The notes below the pieces were generated by a model. It saw nothing but the letters and a program-made list of their open reading frames with translations. It searched no databases and was not told the origin of the DNA. From NCBI GenBank assembly GCA_026414485.1, contig JAOAIX010000003.1, positions 1 to 64,000 on the forward strand: DNA of 64,000 bases, in the 5' to 3' direction. Every line of letters begins with the position of its first letter. The first letter of the stretch is position 1. The stretch comes from Candidatus Bathyarchaeota archaeon. Lineage in GTDB: Archaea > Thermoproteota > Bathyarchaeia > Bathyarchaeales > Bathycorpusculaceae. Shown in pieces: positions 24,677 to 35,363 of this stretch. A program made the translations under genes and the position numbers.

Positions 24677-26071
24677 ATGAAAAAATTTCTATCTTTCCAG
24701 AACGAAGAAAACATGGCGCTGTTCACTGACCTTTATGAACTGACAATGTGCGCCAGCTATTTTGATAACAAGAAATTTGAGCAGGCCACTTTTGACTTGT
24801 TCATCAGACGTATGCCCCCTGAGCGCAGTTATTTTTTATTTGCAGGACTTGAGCAAGCACTGCTTTTTTTGGAAAAAATTTGCTTCACTGATGAACACCT
24901 TGCATACCTCGAAAAACAAGGTTTTGAGGATTCTTTTCTAGAATACCTTAAAAACTTCAAGTTTACAGGCGATGTATATGCCGTCCCCGAAGGCACAGTA
25001 GCTTTTCCCTGTGAACCACTAATTCGGGTAACTGCTCCAATAATTGAAGCCCAAATAGTTGAAACTTTTTTGCTCAACACCATCAATCTTCAGACTACGA
25101 TAGCCACCAAAGCCTCTCGTGTAGTGCAAGCGGCCAAGGGTAAACCCGTAGTTGAATTTGGTTTAAGACGGGAGCATGGAATAGATGCGGGTATGAAAGT
25201 TGCCCGCTGCAGCTACCTAGCAGGTTGCCAGGGCACCTCAAATGTTCTTGCAGGTATGGCTTACGGTATTCCAGTTTTTGGCACTATGGCACACTCGTTT
25301 ATCTTGGCGTTTGAAAAGGAAATTGATGCGTTTCGCGCCTTCACAAAAACCTTTCCTGATAGAGCCACCCTGTTGATTGACACCTACAATGATGTAGCAG
25401 GAGCGGAAAAAGCAATTACTATAGCCAAAGAACTCGAAGCTAGAGGCTACAAGATCAACGGAGTGCGTCTAGACAGCGGAGATTTAGCGGAAACCAGTAA
25501 AAAAATCCGTGCCCTCTTAGATGAGAAGGGTTTGGATTACGTGAAGATCTTTGCCAGTGGCGACCTTGACGAATACAAGATAAATGAACTCTTAAACAAA
25601 GACGCAAAAATTGACGCTTTTGGCGTAGGCACCAAAATGGGAACTTCAGCAGATCGACCCTACTTAGATGTTATCTACAAACTTTCTGAAACGGCAAACA
25701 GACAAGGCATATTTTCGCCTGTTATGAAGCTAAGCGAGGGCAAAATCACTTTGCCAGGAAGAAAACAGATCTACCGCTGCAAAGACTCTGCAGGCTACTA
25801 CACGAAAGATGTAATCACATTGGCGGATGAAAAAACAGAAGGAGAGCCGCTGTTAGTTAAGTTAATGGAAAAAGGGAAACTAATTAAAAAACTTCCAGAG
25901 CTGAAGGATGTGAGAATTGCCGCTGCAGAAAACCTCAAAAAACTACCAGAAAAATACAAGAAACTAACACATGCTCCAGCATACCCAGTTGAATTGAGTC
26001 CAAAACTGAAAACATTAATTAGAGAACTTAAAGTTAAACTGAGAAAAAAAGAGAACAGCAACCCAAATTGA
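24677..26071 (+). CDS. pncB: Nicotinate phosphoribosyltransferase
   Basis: About 464 residues. It makes nicotinate mononucleotide from nicotinate and PRPP in NAD salvage. ALFTDLYELTMCASYF is the N-terminal signature. VEFGLRREHGIDAGMKVAR is the substrate-binding block with the conserved Arg-Arg. The phosphate loop region includes GVRLDSGDLAETSKKI, then FASGDLDEY and AFGVGTKMGTSADRP. The length matches the family. Start options are TTG 24668, ATG 24677 and ATG 24713; 24677 fits the TATA-like element. The Lys-rich C-terminal tail is not conserved. Confidence 0.94.
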   Translation: MKKFLSFQNEENMALFTDLYELTMCASYFDNKKFEQATFDLFIRRMPPERSYFLFAGLEQALLFLEKICFTDEHLAYLEKQGFEDSFLEYLKNFKFTGDVYAVPEGTVAFPCEPLIRVTAPIIEAQIVETFLLNTINLQTTIATKASRVVQAAKGKPVVEFGLRREHGIDAGMKVARCSYLAGCQGTSNVLAGMAYGIPVFGTMAHSFILAFEKEIDAFRAFTKTFPDRATLLIDTYNDVAGAEKAITIAKELEARGYKINGVRLDSGDLAETSKKIRALLDEKGLDYVKIFASGDLDEYKINELLNKDAKIDAFGVGTKMGTSADRPYLDVIYKLSETANRQGIFSPVMKLSEGKITLPGRKQIYRCKDSAGYYTKDVITLADEKTEGEPLLVKLMEKGKLIKKLPELKDVRIAAAENLKKLPEKYKKLTHAPAYPVELSPKLKTLIRELKVKLRKKENSNPN

Positions 26072-26171
26072 CTCAAAAACCCTCTGCAGCTCAATGGGGA
26101 ACAAAAGATAAATGGCAAACACTTAAAAGCCTTTTTGAAAAAGGGTAATTGCTACTAGAAGAGAGAACCTT

Positions 26172-27374
26172 ATGCAGAATTGTCCAGCTATAGTTGCCGT
26201 CGGCAGAACCAAATTTGGAGAACACTACGGCAAAGAACCCGAAAAGTTAATTGAAGAGGCATGGCTTGGCGCCTCTCGTGAATGTGGAATAGAACGAAAA
26301 GACCTGCAAGCATGTTACATCTCAGACTATTTTCTCCCAATCACCAATAAACTTGGTCTAGAAGAAGGCTTCCTCTCAGAACTTACAGAACTCCATGTAC
26401 CAATGGAAGTCACTCGCTCCTTCAGTGCAGCTCTCAAAACGGCATGTCACGCCATACAAGCAGGCATTTACGACACAGTACTTGTCGGCGGTATCGAAAA
26501 AATGACTGACCGATGGGACAAAATCCGCGATGACTTAATGCTTCTTGAAGATCCATGGAGCTACTATGCAGGAGGCACTCCCGAAGTTAATCACGAACTT
26601 ATGCTACGGGCGTACATCAAAAAATATGGGATAAAAGGAGAAAACCTCGAGAAACTTAACGTAGCTCTTGCCCAGATTGCCGTAAAGAACCATGTTAACG
26701 CCACTAAAAACCCAAACGCACAGTATCAGAGAAGCATCACAGTGGAACAGGTGATTAAAGCCCGCAAAAGTAGCCGTAAATCTCTAGGGCTCTTTGATTT
26801 TGCACCCATATCAGACGGCGCCTCTGCGCTTATTCTCACCAGTTCAAAGAAAGCAAAAAAAACAGTTAATAATCCAATCTACGTTTTGAGCATCACTTCT
26901 GCAACAGACTACTTGGATTACCCGGCACGAGAAGACCTAACTCATTTTACGGCAACCAAACTCGCTATGAAAAAAGCCCTGCAGACTTCTATGGTGAACC
27001 CTGCAGGACTACAATTGCTAGAACTCTATGACCAATCCACCGTCATGGAGATGATCTCTCTTGAAGATTTGGGTTTGTGCCAAGAAGGAACTGCTTGGAA
27101 GCACATTTACGAAAGTTGCCAGAACTTACAAGGCTATTACGAGATTAACGGCAAGAAAATTTTCACAAACACGAACGGCGGCTTAAAAGCCGATGGCAAC
27201 CCTCTTGGAGCTACAGGCGGCGCCCAAATTTTTGAAGTGGTAAAACAACTCCAAGGCAACGCAGGTGAGCGCCAACTCCCTTCTGACATCCAACCACAGT
27301 ATGGTTGCTCTCTTGAAATCGAAGGGTTTGGCACCAAAAGCTATGTCAGCATACTAGGGAGAAATCATTCATGA
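26172..27374 (+). CDS. Thiolase-family protein lacking catalytic residues
   Basis: 400 residues with a thiolase fold, aligning along its length with archaeal acetyl-CoA acetyltransferases of the mevalonate pathway (for example DTVLVGGIEKMTD, GLFDFAPISDGASALIL). The active site is not conserved. The usual nucleophile context (AC-ASGG) reads VTRSFSAAL, putting Thr81 where Cys is expected. The usual HD-F motif reads ELYDQS, with Tyr for His. The GHP motif reads ADGNPLGATG, with Asn343 for His. It overlaps the next gene by ATGA, so it is made together with the DUF35-HMG-CoA synthase fusion. It may be a structural or channelling subunit, or have changed chemistry. A condensing thiolase elsewhere would be needed. 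Confidence 0.85.
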   Translation: MQNCPAIVAVGRTKFGEHYGKEPEKLIEEAWLGASRECGIERKDLQACYISDYFLPITNKLGLEEGFLSELTELHVPMEVTRSFSAALKTACHAIQAGIYDTVLVGGIEKMTDRWDKIRDDLMLLEDPWSYYAGGTPEVNHELMLRAYIKKYGIKGENLEKLNVALAQIAVKNHVNATKNPNAQYQRSITVEQVIKARKSSRKSLGLFDFAPISDGASALILTSSKKAKKTVNNPIYVLSITSATDYLDYPAREDLTHFTATKLAMKKALQTSMVNPAGLQLLELYDQSTVMEMISLEDLGLCQEGTAWKHIYESCQNLQGYYEINGKKIFTNTNGGLKADGNPLGATGGAQIFEVVKQLQGNAGERQLPSDIQPQYGCSLEIEGFGTKSYVSILGRNHS

Positions 27375-28879
27375 GTAGTGAACCAATCGAACGCAGAGTC
27401 TCCTACTTAGGAGACAGACTGAAAATCAGTCGATGCACCATATGTGGAAAAGAATACTTTGAAGTAAGAGATTACTGTAGCAACTGCGGCAGAAAAAGCT
27501 ATGAAAAAATGGCTCTTGCTGACCTCTTCTTTGACAAAGGCACACTAGAACTTTGCACGCTTGTAAATGAACCCACCAATAAATTCACAAAACTGGAAAG
27601 CTACGTTTATGGCGTCATCTCTTTCCACAATGGCAAAATCCGAGTACCAGGCAGACTCACAGACCAAATCATAAAAGACGACAAACCCTTGGATCTGACA
27701 AGCTTAGAAGGGAAAGAGGTTGTGCCTAGATTCCGTAGACGTTATATGGTAAATAAAAGCGACGTAATTCCAACTATTTCTCTGGCGTTTACTTTTGCAG
27801 ATGAATATTATCCTCATCAAGAGTACAAAGTAATTCACCCCACTAAAGAATACAAGTTGCCGGGAATCGTGGGTTACGGAGTTTATTCTTCAAGTTTTCG
27901 AATACAAGAGGGTGGAATTGAACGTGCGGTGCCCTACATCGACGAAGATTCAATGACCGCTGCTGTTGAATCAGGAAAGCTTGCGTTAATTCACGCCGGC
28001 GTGGACAGCGCTTGTGTGGGCAAAGTCTACGTGGGTTCAGAATCTAATCCTTACGCGGTTAAACCCATAGCCTCTAAAGTGGCGCAAGTTCTCAAACTCG
28101 GGAAAGAAGACGAAGATACGCAAAGCGTCGACGCTGTAGATACTGAGTTTGCATGCAAAGCAGCTACAAGCATGTTCAAAGACGCGGCGGCACTCGTGAA
28201 TTATCCAAACACAGACGTCGAATACACTATGGTTATAGGTTCAGACAACAGTCAAGCTGCACCAAGAGGATGCCCAGGTGGCGAGTTAGATCTGTTTGTC
28301 GGTTACGGTGGAGCCGCGTTTCTTTTTGGCAAAAAAGATGTTATAGCGGAAATTGAAGGATGGTACTCCTGCACTTCAGACACGCCTGATTTCTGGCGCC
28401 GTGACGGTGAACCTTTTCCTATGCATGGAGGCAGGTTCACAGGAGACCCAGCATATTTCAAACATGTCCGTAAAGCCGCGGTCAAACTCATGGATAAACT
28501 TCATTTGAAGCCAAGTGACATTAACTATTTTGTTCCGCATCAACCTAATCCTGCGTTTCCCACTAAAGTTGCCAAAGACATAGGTTTCAAAGAAGAACAG
28601 TACAAAAGTGCCCTTATTGTTAACAAATTCGGTAACACTTACTCTGGCTGTTCACCTATGGGTTTAGCTGCTGTACTTGACGTAGCCAAACCTGAGGAAC
28701 TCATACTTGTTGTCAGTTATGGTTCTGGTGCAGGAAGCGACTCCTATGTACTCAGAACTACAAGTCAACTTCTTGAAAAACGGGAACGTCAAAAAATGAC
28801 GGTGCGATATCAAGCAGAAAACCCACATATAAAGTACGTGGACTACACGACATACCGCCGTCTAAAATTAGGGATGTAA
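27371..28879 (+). CDS. DUF35-HMG-CoA synthase fusion protein
   Basis: 502 residues. Residues 1-162 form the DUF35 module: a rubredoxin-like zinc ribbon (CTICG, CSNCG) and an OB-fold that binds acyl-CoA. Residues from about 164 are a complete archaeal HMG-CoA synthase, with DEDSMTAAVES (general-base Glu), EFACKAATS (nucleophile Cys), PHQPNPAFP (catalytic His) and SYGSGAGSDSY. It condenses acetyl-CoA and acetoacetyl-CoA for the mevalonate route to archaeal lipids. In many archaea DUF35 is a separate gene whose product bridges thiolase and synthase in a channelling complex; here it is fused at the N-terminus. ATGA overlap with the thiolase-like gene. Confidence 0.93.
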   Translation: MSSEPIERRVSYLGDRLKISRCTICGKEYFEVRDYCSNCGRKSYEKMALADLFFDKGTLELCTLVNEPTNKFTKLESYVYGVISFHNGKIRVPGRLTDQIIKDDKPLDLTSLEGKEVVPRFRRRYMVNKSDVIPTISLAFTFADEYYPHQEYKVIHPTKEYKLPGIVGYGVYSSSFRIQEGGIERAVPYIDEDSMTAAVESGKLALIHAGVDSACVGKVYVGSESNPYAVKPIASKVAQVLKLGKEDEDTQSVDAVDTEFACKAATSMFKDAAALVNYPNTDVEYTMVIGSDNSQAAPRGCPGGELDLFVGYGGAAFLFGKKDVIAEIEGWYSCTSDTPDFWRRDGEPFPMHGGRFTGDPAYFKHVRKAAVKLMDKLHLKPSDINYFVPHQPNPAFPTKVAKDIGFKEEQYKSALIVNKFGNTYSGCSPMGLAAVLDVAKPEELILVVSYGSGAGSDSYVLRTTSQLLEKRERQKMTVRYQAENPHIKYVDYTTYRRLKLGM

Positions 28880-28952
28880 CAGCTAGACCACGACGTCTAT
28901 TTGGAAATACTTAATAAACGCCCTTGCAAAGTGGTAGACGGAGTTCATACAA

Positions 28953-30212
28953 TTGTTTGCTACAGACATAATTAAGATGGTTTATTCTCCACGCAGCACT
29001 TTCAAAAAAATAATTGAGAACCCAAAATATTGGGGAGCTCTTTTAGTTCTACTCTTGTTTGTAGGTTTGCAAGTAGCCTTTGATTATGCACAACAGTCAA
29101 AAACCTATTTTGAACAGACCGCCCCAAATGTAGGTTTAATCTATAATTGGAATTCAAACACAACTCTCTGGAGTGCCAACTCAGGAGTTACTGTGAGTAA
29201 CAATTATGAGGATTTTATCAACCAAACTATCTATGTAGGTCCCCCATACTACGTTTATTACAGTGTTTTTGGCAACAGTAGCCTCCAGTTCGACGCAGCA
29301 AACAGCAATTTAGTATCCGTTACCTTAGAAACCTCAAACGTGGATTGCGGACCAACAGGGTTCCAAAATTTAACGTTATTAATCAAAATTGTCCAGCCTC
29401 AAAGCAACCCACAAAAGTTAACCTTGACCCTCTTCACATTAAATAATTCTGACAGCTATTTCCAGCAGGACTTAACTTCTGCTTTTTTGGGCACAAGCGG
29501 CATATGGAATAACTTAACCATCCCCGTAGGCACTAACACACAAATGTGGCAAAGCATCGGCAACCCCAGTTGGAGCAATATAACGAGGGTAAAATTAGAT
29601 TTTGAATTCTCCACAAACACCAGCGTAACCATAAATGTTGGGGGACTGTTTTTCCGAAGCAAGTATATAACTTCGCCTCAGATTGACGGCGGCACAGTCA
29701 TCTTGAATGCTGCCTACACTTACGGCACGCAGTTCATCTTTGAATGGATTATCTTGACCGCCATTGTTTACATACTTATCAAATTGTTTAAAGGCAGCTT
29801 GATTTGGAAACCCCTCTTTATAGCTATTGGCTCTGCCTTAGCAGTTCTCTTAATTCGTTCTCTGATTTTCCTTGCAGCCACACCGCTCTTGCCAAACGTC
29901 TACTACCCCTACGAACTCGCTTATGGCGTTTCCTACTCACTTTTTGGAACTATGGCTTACCCCGCAACCCAGGTGTCCATTTTGTCGTCACCAAATTTGG
30001 CCGTTTACAACCACATAGTGGAAACGACTTTGGCTTTTCAAGCGATAACCGAGTTCGCTGCAATAGCAATCTACGCGTGGCTAAGCGGTTTAATTATGAT
30101 AATTATAAGTTCAATGTTGCCAGAGTTTTCACTTGTCAAAAGGATGGCAGTTGCAGTTATAGGCATAGTCATCACTATGCTGCTCCTGATTATACTAATC
30201 GGTGTCGTCTAA
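28953..30212 (+). CDS. Yip1-like membrane protein with a large extracytoplasmic insert
   Basis: 419 residues. The start MFATDIIKMVYSPRSTFKKI followed by NPKYWGALLVLLLFVGL is typical of prokaryotic Yip1-family proteins. A roughly 200-residue segment rich in Asn, Ser, Thr and beta strands follows. It has several N-x-S/T sites (NSS, NLT) and probably lies outside the membrane. Four or five further helices complete the protein. Function unknown. TTG at 28953 is chosen because GGAG lies nine bases before it; ATG at 28977 is an alternative. It is a single-gene unit after the isoprenoid operon. Confidence 0.62.
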   Translation: MFATDIIKMVYSPRSTFKKIIENPKYWGALLVLLLFVGLQVAFDYAQQSKTYFEQTAPNVGLIYNWNSNTTLWSANSGVTVSNNYEDFINQTIYVGPPYYVYYSVFGNSSLQFDAANSNLVSVTLETSNVDCGPTGFQNLTLLIKIVQPQSNPQKLTLTLFTLNNSDSYFQQDLTSAFLGTSGIWNNLTIPVGTNTQMWQSIGNPSWSNITRVKLDFEFSTNTSVTINVGGLFFRSKYITSPQIDGGTVILNAAYTYGTQFIFEWIILTAIVYILIKLFKGSLIWKPLFIAIGSALAVLLIRSLIFLAATPLLPNVYYPYELAYGVSYSLFGTMAYPATQVSILSSPNLAVYNHIVETTLAFQAITEFAAIAIYAWLSGLIMIIISSMLPEFSLVKRMAVAVIGIVITMLLLIILIGVV

Positions 30213-30375
30213 CTTCCTCACAGAAGTGACAGTACTTCAACCGAATTGGGTCGATATTCATTTACAACAAATCAGGATTTTCAAGGTTAGCAAAATTTAT
30301 ATTGACGCAAGGCCTTTCTGCAAATAAACTGACAATAATCAGTTCTCAGATAACGCTAAAGGTGGAATACTCACT

Positions 30376-30669
30376 TTGAAAATTAGTGAACTGCGTGACG
30401 GAATGAAAAGGGTGGAAGTGGAAGCTGAAGTTGTAGAGAAAGGCCCCCCCAGACAAGTCATGTCTAGATACAAAGACGAAGCTTACACAGTTGCTGACGC
30501 CATAGTGCAAGATGAAACAGGAACCATAAAGTTGACTCTGTGGAATGAACAGATTGATCAGGTGAATCAAGGCGACAGAATAAAAGTTGAAAATGGATAT
30601 ATAACTAGTTTTAAAGGTGAAATTCAGCTTAACGTAGGCAAATACGGCAAGCTAACCGTCAATCCCTAA
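30376..30669 (+). CDS. Single OB-fold nucleic-acid-binding protein (RPA/SSB-like)
   Basis: 97 residues forming one OB-fold: ISELRDGMKRVEVEAEVVEKG, then VADAIVQDETGTIKLTLWNE and GDRIKVENGYITSFKGEIQL. This is the pattern of archaeal RPA-like and SSB-like domains. It has no zinc finger and no C-terminal acidic tail, so it may be a minimal single-strand DNA or RNA binder or an accessory subunit. A TATA-like TTTATATTG lies near 30296, leaving a leader of about 55 bases that holds a 6-bp hairpin (AACTGA/TCAGTT at 30327-30344). TTG start at 30376, with AGGTGG upstream. Confidence 0.8.
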   Translation: MKISELRDGMKRVEVEAEVVEKGPPRQVMSRYKDEAYTVADAIVQDETGTIKLTLWNEQIDQVNQGDRIKVENGYITSFKGEIQLNVGKYGKLTVNP

Positions 30670-30735
30670 ACGAAAATACGAAAGTTACTTGTCCAATTGT
30701 TGAGAAAAGAGGCAAATAAAGGGAAGGTTCCGTTT

Positions 30736-33625
<2,890 letters not shown>

Positions 33626-33655
33626 CCGTTAAAGTAGTGAAGAGAGATGCGCGGT

Positions 33656-33808
33656 TCATCCGCCCGTTGCTTTGCCGTAGCCTGTGCAACATTCACAACC
33701 TGAACTTTCGCCACAATATGGGCAAACACATTTGCAGTCGTCTATGGAATTGCCACATCGATCACAACGAGGCAACGCTTCTTTTTCGGACAAACCACAC
33801 GCCTTCAA
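33656..33808 (-). CDS. 50-residue cysteine-rich putative zinc microprotein
   Basis: Short ORF encoding ten cysteines in 50 residues. The core reads CDRCGNSIDDCKCVCPYCG, then a C-x-C-C group, and it ends TGYGKATGG. Pairs of C-x2-C knuckles suggest two small zinc sites or an iron-sulfur or metal-storage role. TTG at 33808 is the start. CTTAAATTA at 33841-33833 is a TATA-like box 25-28 bases upstream, implying a leaderless message, and no ribosome-binding site is seen. It lies between the double-ferritin gene (same strand, same frame, after its stop) and the oxidoreductase. I do not recognise a family. Confidence 0.6.
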   Translation of the reverse strand: MKACGLSEKEALPRCDRCGNSIDDCKCVCPYCGESSGCECCTGYGKATGG

Positions 33809-33850
33809 GTTTGATGTTTCAAAGTAAAAAAATAATTTAAGTAGAGTTTT

Positions 33851-34831
33851 TTACTTTAAGAAGTCGTCGAAGTTCCAGTAGTGCTCTTCTTCTTGCATTA
33901 CAATGTCTTCAAACATACGTCTTGTGGCTGTGTCGCCTCGTTTCATGGCTTCTTCTATGATTTTGCGGTATAAGACGATGGCGTTATTTTCGGCTTCATG
34001 ATCTAGTTTTAAGAAGGCATCTGCATCTTCTCCGACCTGAGGTAAGGGGTCGGGTGTGAAGACTGCTTCGCCTTCCAGTAGATAGATGCGCTCACTGATT
34101 TTTTCAAGATGCTCCATCTCGGCCATAAAGATTTTTTTTAGCAGCTCACTGACGACTTTGGCTTTGTTACTTTCTGTAATAACCTCTAATGGCGTGTTTT
34201 TGACGCGTAAAGCAAGATAACTAGCTTTCTCATGCTGGTTTGTGTACTGAATTATAGCGGAGATCTCAGAGGCAACTGCCTTGTTGAGAAGAGCGAAGTA
34301 ATCTGAGGTGAAGATTTTTCGCCACTCCGACATCGGAACAGCCTCAGATGTTTCAACTTCATCTCTCATACCGGTATATTCTTGAAACTTGAAAAAGTGC
34401 TGTTCCTCCTCGCTGTAGATTTTCTCGAAAATTTCCCGCGTTTCCCAGTCGCCGATTTTTCCTGCAGCCTCTATTATTTTGCGGTATAAAATCAACGCTT
34501 CCTCTTCGGCTTTAACGCCGTTTTTTGCAAACTCGCTTAAATTATCGCCAATTTTTGGCTTGTCCGCTTTGGTTGTTGCTGAGCCGCCGAGATAATAAAT
34601 ACGCTCCATGATGGCAGCCGCATGTTTCATCTCCTGTATAGCAAATTCTTTGAGAAACTTGCCCACTGCATCGTAGGTGGTTTTATCTAACAGTATATTT
34701 TCCGGGATTATTCTGCGCAGCAGTTTCTCCATTTTTGCATGCTGAAGTATATACTGTATCGAAACCTGAATTTCTCGGGAAACAGCTTGATTTAAAAGGT
34801 TGACATATTCGGCTGTCGTTTTAACTGACAT
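33851..34831 (-). CDS. Tandem ferritin-like protein (two diiron domains)
   Basis: 326 residues made of two related four-helix ferritin-like domains (about 1-160 and 175-326). Each keeps a full set of diiron ligands. The first has SREIQ, QEMKH, KAEEEAL and SEEEQHF; the second has ASEIS, AEMEH, EAENNAI and QEEEHYW. Single-domain relatives are bacterioferritin- or rubrerythrin-like proteins that oxidise or store iron or reduce peroxide. A fused pair would form a pseudo-dimer. No rubredoxin tail is present, although a Cys-rich microprotein follows. A TATA element (34861-34876, minus strand) gives a leader of under ten bases. Confidence 0.85.
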   Translation of the reverse strand: MSVKTTAEYVNLLNQAVSREIQVSIQYILQHAKMEKLLRRIIPENILLDKTTYDAVGKFLKEFAIQEMKHAAAIMERIYYLGGSATTKADKPKIGDNLSEFAKNGVKAEEEALILYRKIIEAAGKIGDWETREIFEKIYSEEEQHFFKFQEYTGMRDEVETSEAVPMSEWRKIFTSDYFALLNKAVASEISAIIQYTNQHEKASYLALRVKNTPLEVITESNKAKVVSELLKKIFMAEMEHLEKISERIYLLEGEAVFTPDPLPQVGEDADAFLKLDHEAENNAIVLYRKIIEEAMKRGDTATRRMFEDIVMQEEEHYWNFDDFLK

Positions 34832-34860
34832 AACAAATCACGCTTGGTTATAAGTATGGG

Positions 34861-34876
34861 ATATAAAATATAAAAA
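34861..34876 (-). promoter_or_regulatory. TATA element of the double-ferritin gene
   Basis: Minus-strand TTTATATTTTATATC contains two overlapping TATA-like octamers. The nearer one predicts transcription at about 34838, just before the ATG at 34831. Confidence 0.5.
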
Positions 34877-34944
34877 GACTTCTGGGCTAACCATAAAAGT
34901 AGTTTTTGAAAAATAGTATAGACTCACGATAGTAGATAAAAACA

Positions 34945-34993
34945 ACTTTATAAAAAGATAAAAATGAAGAAGAGGATTCTGCCTTTTTGAGGC
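34945..34993 (-). terminator. Hairpin and T-rich terminator of the 16-codon ORF
   Basis: Immediately after the stop, GCCT and AGGC (34993-34981) form a 4-bp stem with a 5-base loop. Thymidine runs on the minus strand follow (ATTTTTATCTTTTTAT), the usual archaeal termination signal. Confidence 0.45.
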
Positions 34994-35044
34994 TTACTTC
35001 TTCTTTTCTTCTTTCTTTGCTGGTTTCTTTGCTTTTTTAGCCAC
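34994..35044 (-). CDS. 16-residue lysine-rich peptide ORF
   Basis: Codes for MAKKAKKPAKKEEKKK, starting with GTG at 35044. Nine of sixteen residues are Lys. It has a full set of expression signals: TTTTAAATA box (35091-35083), GAGGT ribosome-binding sequence (35056-35052) seven bases before the GTG, and a hairpin plus T-tract after the stop. The composition resembles the Lys/Ala/Pro tails of histones and ribosomal proteins, so nucleic-acid binding is conceivable. Too short for homology. It could instead be a small RNA whose sequence happens to be open. Confidence 0.5.
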   Translation of the reverse strand: MAKKAKKPAKKEEKKK

Positions 35045-35082
35045 GAGTTTTACCTCGGAATTCTACATATGAGGTTAATTTG

Positions 35083-35091
35083 TATTTAAAA
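35083..35091 (-). promoter_or_regulatory. TATA box of the 16-codon ORF
   Basis: Minus-strand TTTTAAATA predicts transcription near 35062, about 18 bases before the GTG at 35044, with a GAGGT ribosome-binding sequence in between. Confidence 0.45.
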
Positions 35092-35099
35092 TTTGCTAA

Positions 35100-35363
35100 A
35101 GTCTCTGCTTTACGTCGGCAAAAGTTAACCCGCGTGTAAAAGTGGCTGAAAAGAAAAAATAAAATAAATTTTACTCAGATAAATCACGGAAATGGGTATT
35201 CACTCATAATAATTGTGAAACTGACCAAAAATGTGTTGCTTAACAAAAAAGTGGGAACCAAACAAAAGTGTTAACCAAAGACTACAACATTTTAGCACCG
35301 TAAAAGTGCGAAGAAACCAAGAAAATAAAAGAAAGTTTCGCCAAATTGATTTAAAATGGTTCA
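35100..35363. other. AT-rich intergenic region before the ABC transporter
   Basis: 264 bases with no supported gene or RNA. It holds many short A-runs and scattered stops in all frames, plus a weak dyad TTCAC/GTGAA near 35200-35220. The promoter of the ABC transporter operon should be here, but no clear TATA box stands out. Confidence 0.35.

Noticed and set aside
33656-34831. Readthrough of the double-ferritin stop into the Cys-rich ORF (same frame)
   Set aside because: The spacer codons are AT-rich and unlike protein, and a TATA box plus TTG start explain the Cys-rich ORF on its own.
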